Source: Siphonobacter curvatus
Lineage (GTDB): Bacteria > Bacteroidota > Bacteroidia > Cytophagales > Spirosomataceae
Length of the DNA: 64,000 bases
Assembly: GCF_002943425.1 (NCBI RefSeq)
Contig: NZ_PTRA01000001.1
Span: 496,001 to 560,000, forward strand
Direction: 5' to 3'
The notes beneath the pieces are model-generated. The model did not search any database. It saw only the letters and a list, made by a program, of their open reading frames with translations, and was not told the origin of the DNA. Below, one piece after another: positions 59,527 to 64,000 of this stretch (its first letter is position 1; each line of letters starts with the position of its first letter). Position numbers and translations under genes: made by a program.

Positions 59527-60663
59527 TTAATAACGGAAGCGATTTTTAAGGTTGTTGATGGGTTTTTCAATCACGTACCAGGATAACGTAGCTACTAGAA
59601 TAGTTAACAAGGTATACGCAGCAAAGTTGAACAGATAACTTTCTTCCAGAGCTGGGATCTCCCGATAGATGCGGTGCATCAAGCGGTACACGGGGTGAGT
59701 GGGAGGCGTATGGTAGTGGTTATACACAAAGTTGTGATACAAGTAAATACCGTAGCTGATGCGGCCGAGGTAGATACTCACCGGATTTTCCAGTACCCAT
59801 TTCATCACCCCATCGTAGCCTAAGATGGCTTTCCCAATCAGGAAAAAAGCAAAGATGGAACCCGCCAGCCGCTCGAATACACTATTGAGGGATTGATGCG
59901 GATCGGCAGAAATGTGGTACCAGTACAAACTACCCCCCAGAATAATCAGTCCTAGCCAGACTAAGGCCGTATGACGGAAAATTCGCTGAAAATGGCCCAG
60001 TTGGAAAATGTACAGATAGGCCAGAAAACCACCTAGTCCGAACGAATCCAGGCTGGTAGGCATCAATACATAGGATACAAACCAGGGTTCGCCTTTCAGA
60101 AAATAGTACAACCGCAGCGAAACGCTACCAATGATAAACGCAACAAGTATTTTAGGCAAATGGCGGGTAGGAACGAAGAAAACCAGGAACGGGAAGAAGA
60201 TGTAAAACTGTTCTTCCACTGCCAGCGACCACAAGTGGTCCATCGACCCCAGCCAGGTTTCGTAGTGGGCAATGTAAATATTGGTAGCATACAACGCCAG
60301 CCAGAGAAATTTTTCGCGGGCAGGCGGTACGTTAAACAGAACCAGTAGGAAAATAACGAGGTAATAAATGGGGAAAATCCGGATGGTACGGCGAATGAAG
60401 AATTTCTTCAGATACGTACTTAGACCATTTTCACGGGGCTGGTACTGATGCTTGCTCTCAATCAGAATACGGGTAATGAGAAAGCCACTCAGTACAAAAA
60501 AGATCGTAACCCCAATGGGGCCAATGGGAAGGGTATTGAACCCGGCCAGCAGGTGATCGTATAAAACCAGAAATACAGCGATAAAGCGGATTCCGTCCAG
60601 TTGCTTGAAGTAGGATTCCTGTTTTATTGCGGTTCTTGGTACATCTATCGGGGTTGCTGACAT
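59527..60663 (-). CDS. Acyltransferase 3 family (OafA/YrhL-like)
   Basis: This 378-aa integral membrane acyltransferase shows the family core: QLDGIRFIAVFLVLYDHLL (Arg26, His37), GPIGVTIFFVLSGFLITRIL, RRTIRIFPIYYLVI and LWSLAVEEQFYIFFPFLVFF, then the terminal SYGIYLYHNF. It O-acetylates or otherwise acylates sugars of exported glycans. It is probably the first gene of the minus-strand glycan operon, 15 bp upstream of the polytopic protein gene. It points to an acyl-decorated surface polysaccharide or lipid-linked glycan. Confidence 0.92.
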   Translation of the reverse strand: MSATPIDVPRTAIKQESYFKQLDGIRFIAVFLVLYDHLLAGFNTLPIGPIGVTIFFVLSGFLITRILIESKHQYQPRENGLSTYLKKFFIRRTIRIFPIYYLVIFLLVLFNVPPAREKFLWLALYATNIYIAHYETWLGSMDHLWSLAVEEQFYIFFPFLVFFVPTRHLPKILVAFIIGSVSLRLYYFLKGEPWFVSYVLMPTSLDSFGLGGFLAYLYIFQLGHFQRIFRHTALVWLGLIILGGSLYWYHISADPHQSLNSVFERLAGSIFAFFLIGKAILGYDGVMKWVLENPVSIYLGRISYGIYLYHNFVYNHYHTPPTHPVYRLMHRIYREIPALEESYLFNFAAYTLLTILVATLSWYVIEKPINNLKNRFRY

Positions 60664-61151
60664 GGAAACGATGAATTTATATCGCAGTATGCTATGGTCG
60701 GTTGAACAGAATCAGGTAAAACGAGCAAAGGCTGACTAACCTTTGGAATAAACCAAAGGAGCCTAATTAACTCTAATGACTTACGAACGGAAAGTACAGG
60801 CTGTGGATGAGCTATGAATCAGTCCTTTGAAGCCGTGAATACTACTGATTCCATTCAAAATCAGGGGCTAATTTCTTAAAGTTCTTTCAAATAGCCTTGA
60901 ATTATTTTTTGGTAAAACCGTTCACCCATCCATTCCTATGGTTCTGATCATTGCTGAAAGCCTCTGACAATGAGTTAGTTTTATTGGAATTAATCCGCGA
61001 AATTTGTTGTACGATCTACGCTGCCTTAAAGTATTTTAACGCTCCAGATGAATGAGTAAGGTCGTTTTGACGTTACTAAATTAATTCCCTCGAATTTTTT
61101 GATTGGCTTCGGCTAACCTAACCATACCCTGATTTCCACCTGATTTGGTTT
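60664..61151. promoter_or_regulatory. 488-bp divergent intergenic region
   Basis: No gene is seen. It lies between the divergent acyltransferase and DPM-like genes, so both promoters are expected here. The part 60840-61080 is A/T-rich. I see no clear repeat or perfect TAnnTTTG box in the right place. Confidence 0.45.
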
Positions 61152-61988
61152 ATGGAAGCACTTTCTGTTTTTACGGGTACCTCTACACCGCTTTTGATGA
61201 ATGGGTCGAAAGAGCGAATCGTCGTGATTCCGACTTATAATGAAATTGAAAATATTGAAACGGTTCTTCGGAAGGTTATGAGCCTGGAGCCGACTTTCGA
61301 TGTCCTGATTGTAGATGATGGTTCCCCCGATGGTACGGCTCTTAAAGTGAAACAACTGCAGGATGAGTTTGGTGATAATCGCATTCACCTGCTCGAACGC
61401 AAGGGTAAGCTGGGCCTGGGCACGGCCTACCTGACGGCCTTCAAATATGCCCTCAAAAAAGGTTATCAGTACATTTTCGAAATGGATGCGGACTTTTCCC
61501 ACAATCCCGATGATCTAGTACGACTGTGGCGGGCCTGTGCCGAAGAAGGCAACGATCTGGCCATCGGTTCGCGGTACATTCAGGGCGTAAATGTGGTGAA
61601 CTGGCCGATGGGGCGGGTCCTGATGTCGTATTTTGCCGGTGTCTACGTACGTTTTATTACGGGCATGCCCGTGATGGATGCGACCGCGGGTTTTAAGTGT
61701 TACCGTCGCCGGGTTCTCGAAGCGATTGATCTGGATTCCATTCGTTTTGTCGGGTACGCCTTCCAGATTGAAATGAAATTTACTTCCTGGAAATATGGCT
61801 TCAAGCTCAAGGAAGTACCGATCATTTTTACCGATCGCACGAAAGGCGTTTCTAAAATGTCCACGAAGATTTTTAAGGAAGCTTTCCTGGGCGTCATTCA
61901 GTTGAAAGTAGACAGCTTCTTTAAACGTTACATCCGCGAATCCGTAGAGACGTTCGAAGCAATTAAGCTGGAACCCCAGCAGAGCTAA
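61152..61988 (+). CDS. Polyprenol monophosphomannose synthase-like GT2
   Basis: This protein of up to 278 aa is a DPM1-type GT2: VVIPTYNEIENIETVLRKV, VLIVDDGSPDGT, RKGKLGLGTAYLTAF, metal-binding EMDADFSHNPDDL, IGSRYIQGVNVVNWP, DATAGFKCYRR and GYAFQIEMKF, ending in an amphipathic helix rather than TM helices. This matches bacterial Ppm1/DPM synthases that transfer mannose from GDP-mannose to polyprenyl phosphate. Start may be ATG 61152 or 61197 (MNGSKERIVVIPTYNE); the second is more typical of the family. The bidirectional hairpin at 62002 ends it. Confidence 0.9.
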   Translation: MEALSVFTGTSTPLLMNGSKERIVVIPTYNEIENIETVLRKVMSLEPTFDVLIVDDGSPDGTALKVKQLQDEFGDNRIHLLERKGKLGLGTAYLTAFKYALKKGYQYIFEMDADFSHNPDDLVRLWRACAEEGNDLAIGSRYIQGVNVVNWPMGRVLMSYFAGVYVRFITGMPVMDATAGFKCYRRRVLEAIDLDSIRFVGYAFQIEMKFTSWKYGFKLKEVPIIFTDRTKGVSKMSTKIFKEAFLGVIQLKVDSFFKRYIRESVETFEAIKLEPQQS

Positions 61989-62001
61989 ACCCGTCCGTAC
62001 G

Positions 62002-62049
62002 TTATAAAAGGAAAGCCCGTCAAGTGATTGACGGGCTTTCCTTTTATAA
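62002..62049. terminator. 22-bp perfect bidirectional terminator
   Basis: The arms 62002-62023 and 62028-62049 are perfectly complementary around a GTGA tetraloop. The core is GGAAAGCCCGTCAA and the ends are A/T-rich. It lies between the convergent GT2 genes. Confidence 0.93.
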
Positions 62050-62077
62050 CAGTAAATCTGGTCAGTAACCGGATGAA

Positions 62078-62818
62078 TTAATCAAGAATTTTCCACTTCC
62101 CCAGACCCCATTTCGACAGGCGATACAAAAGGGATGTTCGTAGTACGCCCAGTCCGTACTTGGAACTGCGAAGGAAGTTGATGGAAGAAGCTTCGTCAAA
62201 ATACTTGGTCGGGCAGGTTACTTCCGCAATTTCAAAGCCCTTCCAGAAAATCTGGGCAATCATTTCGTTATCGAACACAAAGTCGTCATCGCACTTGTCG
62301 AAAGGGACTTTTTCCAGTACTTCCCGCGAGAAGGCCCGGTAGCCCGTATGGTATTCGGATAATTTCTCGTTCAGTAACACATTTTGTACAAAGGTCAGAA
62401 AGCGATTGGCAATGTATTTGTACATGGGCATTCCACCTTTCAACGCTCCTTTCCCCAGGATACGCGAGCCAAATACAACCGGATACAAATCATTTCCGAT
62501 GATGGAGATCATGGCCGTTAGCAGCAAAGGCGTGTACTGGTAATCCGGGTGCAGCATGATCACAATATCACCACCCAGTTCCAGAGCCTTTTTGTAACAC
62601 GTTTTCTGGTTTCCTCCGTATCCTTTATTAATGTCGTGGCGAATGACGTGCTGAATGCCCAGGGCTCGAGCGACTTCTACGGTGTTATCCGGACTATGAT
62701 CGTCAACGAGTACCACTTCATCCACCAAATCAAAAGGGATTTCCCGGTACGTTCGTTCTACCGTAAGAGCGGCCCGGTACGCGGGCATAACCACAACGAC
62801 TTTTTTATTATTGTACAT
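62078..62818 (-). CDS. GT2 family glycosyltransferase
   Basis: This 246-aa soluble GT2 enzyme shows VVVVMPAYRAALTVERTYREIP, EVVLVDDHSPDNT, INKGYGGNQKTCYKKAL and the DXD-like MLHPDYQYTP, then SEYHTGYRAFSREVL, TKYFDEASSINFLRSSKYG and a final LSKWGLGKWKIL. The sequence resembles the compact dolichol-phosphate-mannose or polyprenyl glycosyltransferase branch; donor and acceptor are not readable. It is monocistronic, with an upstream region shared with the helicase gene. Confidence 0.9.
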   Translation of the reverse strand: MYNNKKVVVVMPAYRAALTVERTYREIPFDLVDEVVLVDDHSPDNTVEVARALGIQHVIRHDINKGYGGNQKTCYKKALELGGDIVIMLHPDYQYTPLLLTAMISIIGNDLYPVVFGSRILGKGALKGGMPMYKYIANRFLTFVQNVLLNEKLSEYHTGYRAFSREVLEKVPFDKCDDDFVFDNEMIAQIFWKGFEIAEVTCPTKYFDEASSINFLRSSKYGLGVLRTSLLYRLSKWGLGKWKILD

Positions 62819-63107
62819 AGATAGTAATGATCCACACCTCGCCCTGGTTAGTCAAACTTGGCACGGGTAAACAAGAGGAGTTTGCAGGGGAATTGAAATA
62901 AACCTCAAATTTACGTCTACCCGTTGGTATTATTGGTATAAGCAACTAATTCCTCCGAAGAAACCCATCGTTACTTTCTACAAAAAGATCAGATGGGAGC
63001 CTGAGTGAAGTAAGGATTAGCCTAACGAAAGCCAGCAAAGCAAACAGGTTGACGCGTTTTAACGTAGATTGTCAGAGATTCGCTCGCCCGCAGGCGGCGT
63101 CCTTATT

Positions 63108-64000
63108 ATGAAGAAGTTTAATAAATCAAGCATTCGGGTGTTTCAGCGAAGACTGGCCAATCTGAGTCCCCGAAACCGATCACTTTTGCTCCTAAACTTA
63201 CCGCAGGAACAGTTTCTGGATGTGCATGACCTGGACTTTCTATCCGGTACCTCTTCGTTTGACGTCATTACGGCCTGCATTGCGGGTAAAAGCAACGTAC
63301 TACTCTGCGATGTACTCGATGCCCGGTACGAAAAGGTCAATGAAGTTTCCAAACGCCTCCGACGTATGGCCCGCACCGCCGCCTTTATTGAGGCCGAACG
63401 GGGTACTGAAGACTTATACTTGGGCTGGCCGCTGGTGCAGGGAAAGTTCTCGGACGGTACGGTGGTGCGGGCTCCCTTGCTGTTCTGGCCTGTCAATCTA
63501 CGGGTAACCCCACAAAATCGCTGGGTACTTGATCGCCGGGATGAACCGCTTTCGCTGAATCGATCGCTGGTCATGGCCTACGCTCATTTCAATGGGCTGC
63601 GGCTGTCGGAAGAGTTGTATGAAAAAAATTTCGAAGACTTTCCAAAGGATGCTCTGGCCTTTCGGACGGCTCTGTACGAATGGCTGAAAGAAACGCCCCT
63701 GACGCTCAACTATAATTCTGACCTGTTCGAAAATCAGCTTCAATTTTTTCCAAAACTTTTAAAAAGCGACCTTGAACGTACCGAACGCAATGGCGAGCTT
63801 CAGCTATTGCCGCACGCCATACTGGGCATTTTTCCCCAGGCCGGTTCGTATCTGGTCCGGGATTACGAAGCCCTGTTGGCGGACGAAACAAAAGAGTATT
63901 CTTCTGTGGAATCAGTCCCTATCCAATACCAGAAATTACGGGAAGCGGATATGCTGACCCCATTTTTGCTGGATGCTTCGCAGGAAGCGGCTTTCCGGCG
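63108..64000 (+). CDS. DUF4011-type N-terminus of an SF1 helicase, 3' end cut by window
   Basis: This reading frame starts with ATG 63108 and stays open to the window end (297 codons, no stop). The N-terminus FQRRLANLSPRNRSLLLLNL, ERGTEDLYLGWPLVQG and RAPLLFWPVNLRV match the DUF4011 pattern (LLDLSLRNRLL ... RAPLLLIPVEL). The last residues LLDASQEAAF look like the Q-motif that precedes the Walker A loop of SF1 helicases, which would lie just beyond the edge. Full-length relatives are large helicases often carrying a C-terminal Vsr-like nuclease and found in phage defence. The rest is not visible here. Confidence 0.75.
   Translation, partial: MKKFNKSSIRVFQRRLANLSPRNRSLLLLNLPQEQFLDVHDLDFLSGTSSFDVITACIAGKSNVLLCDVLDARYEKVNEVSKRLRRMARTAAFIEAERGTEDLYLGWPLVQGKFSDGTVVRAPLLFWPVNLRVTPQNRWVLDRRDEPLSLNRSLVMAYAHFNGLRLSEELYEKNFEDFPKDALAFRTALYEWLKETPLTLNYNSDLFENQLQFFPKLLKSDLERTERNGELQLLPHAILGIFPQAGSYLVRDYEALLADETKEYSSVESVPIQYQKLREADMLTPFLLDASQEAAFR

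Noticed and set aside
1-64000. CRISPR arrays, rRNA or tRNA genes, riboswitches
   Set aside because: I saw no regularly spaced direct repeats, no tRNA T-loop/acceptor pattern, no rRNA signature and no recognisable riboswitch core.

Overview
The window reads as a chromosomal segment of a Bacteroidota bacterium, most likely Cytophagales (a Spirosoma/Siphonobacter-like relative). The basis is the gene families: GH92 mannosidase, DUF5777 barrel, YceI, M16 peptidase pairs, a 60-aa Hc1-like histone protein, an alpha-oxoamine synthase of sphingolipid/sulfonolipid type, a LemA/TPM operon and BlaI-M56 with a plug-like tail. Shine-Dalgarno signals are weak, several starts are TTG or GTG, and TAnnTTTG-like -7 boxes occur. 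I saw no rRNA, tRNA, CRISPR array, intact insertion sequence or prophage. Both ends cut genes.

Layout. 1-2.1 kb: OmpR-type response regulator (left end missing) and its histidine kinase. 2.2-10.6 kb: an envelope redox region with a sulfite-dehydrogenase-like Mo protein plus a tiny cytochrome c, an operon of Rieske lipoprotein, DUF5777 barrel and YceI, an ECF sigma factor overlapping a fused anti-sigma/outer-membrane barrel, and a cytochrome c lipoprotein carrying a degenerate Mo-domain. 10.7-18.2 kb: POT transporter, M23 peptidase, an active/inactive M16 pair, an ApnL-like protein and an unknown anchored protein. 18.6-24.8 kb: oxoamine synthase, Hc1-like protein, MaoC hydratase, a 37-residue membrane peptide, malate dehydrogenase, azurin, PgeF and a lipoprotein hydrolase. 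25.4-31.8 kb: serpin, GH2 and GH92, which look like a surface glycan/protein foraging or defence set. 32.0-38.7 kb: LpxR-like lipid A deacylase and a CzcCBA/CusCBA-type metal efflux operon. 38.9-43.2 kb: voltage-gated K+ channel with a zinc ribbon, pyruvate kinase, a repeat-bearing intergenic region and ExbB-ExbD. 43.4-50.4 kb: unknown lipoprotein, full-length M16 peptidase, hexuronate-type MFS carrier, SGNH hydrolase and 2-hydroxyacid dehydrogenase. 50.5-54.2 kb: BlaI repressor plus M56 receptor peptidase, then LemA-TPM-TPM. 54.4-62.8 kb: a glycan assembly cluster (four GT2 enzymes, two GT-C-like membrane proteins, an acyltransferase). 63.1 kb to the end: the N-terminal DUF4011 part of a large SF1 helicase, cut by the window.

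Transcription units are closed by many near-perfect hairpins with poly-A/poly-T flanks, often placed between convergent genes so that one hairpin can serve both. Several long N-terminal extensions from TTG were rejected because a better ATG lies just downstream; in two cases the TTG falls inside a hairpin or a promoter box.

The most unusual items are the one-piece anti-sigma/outer-membrane barrel (7045-8412), the Rieske/DUF5777/YceI operon among Mo and cytochrome genes, the paired GtrB-like and GT-C-like genes, the truncated DUF4011 helicase, and two intergenic clusters of short palindromes (about 4.6-4.7 kb and 41.78-41.86 kb).
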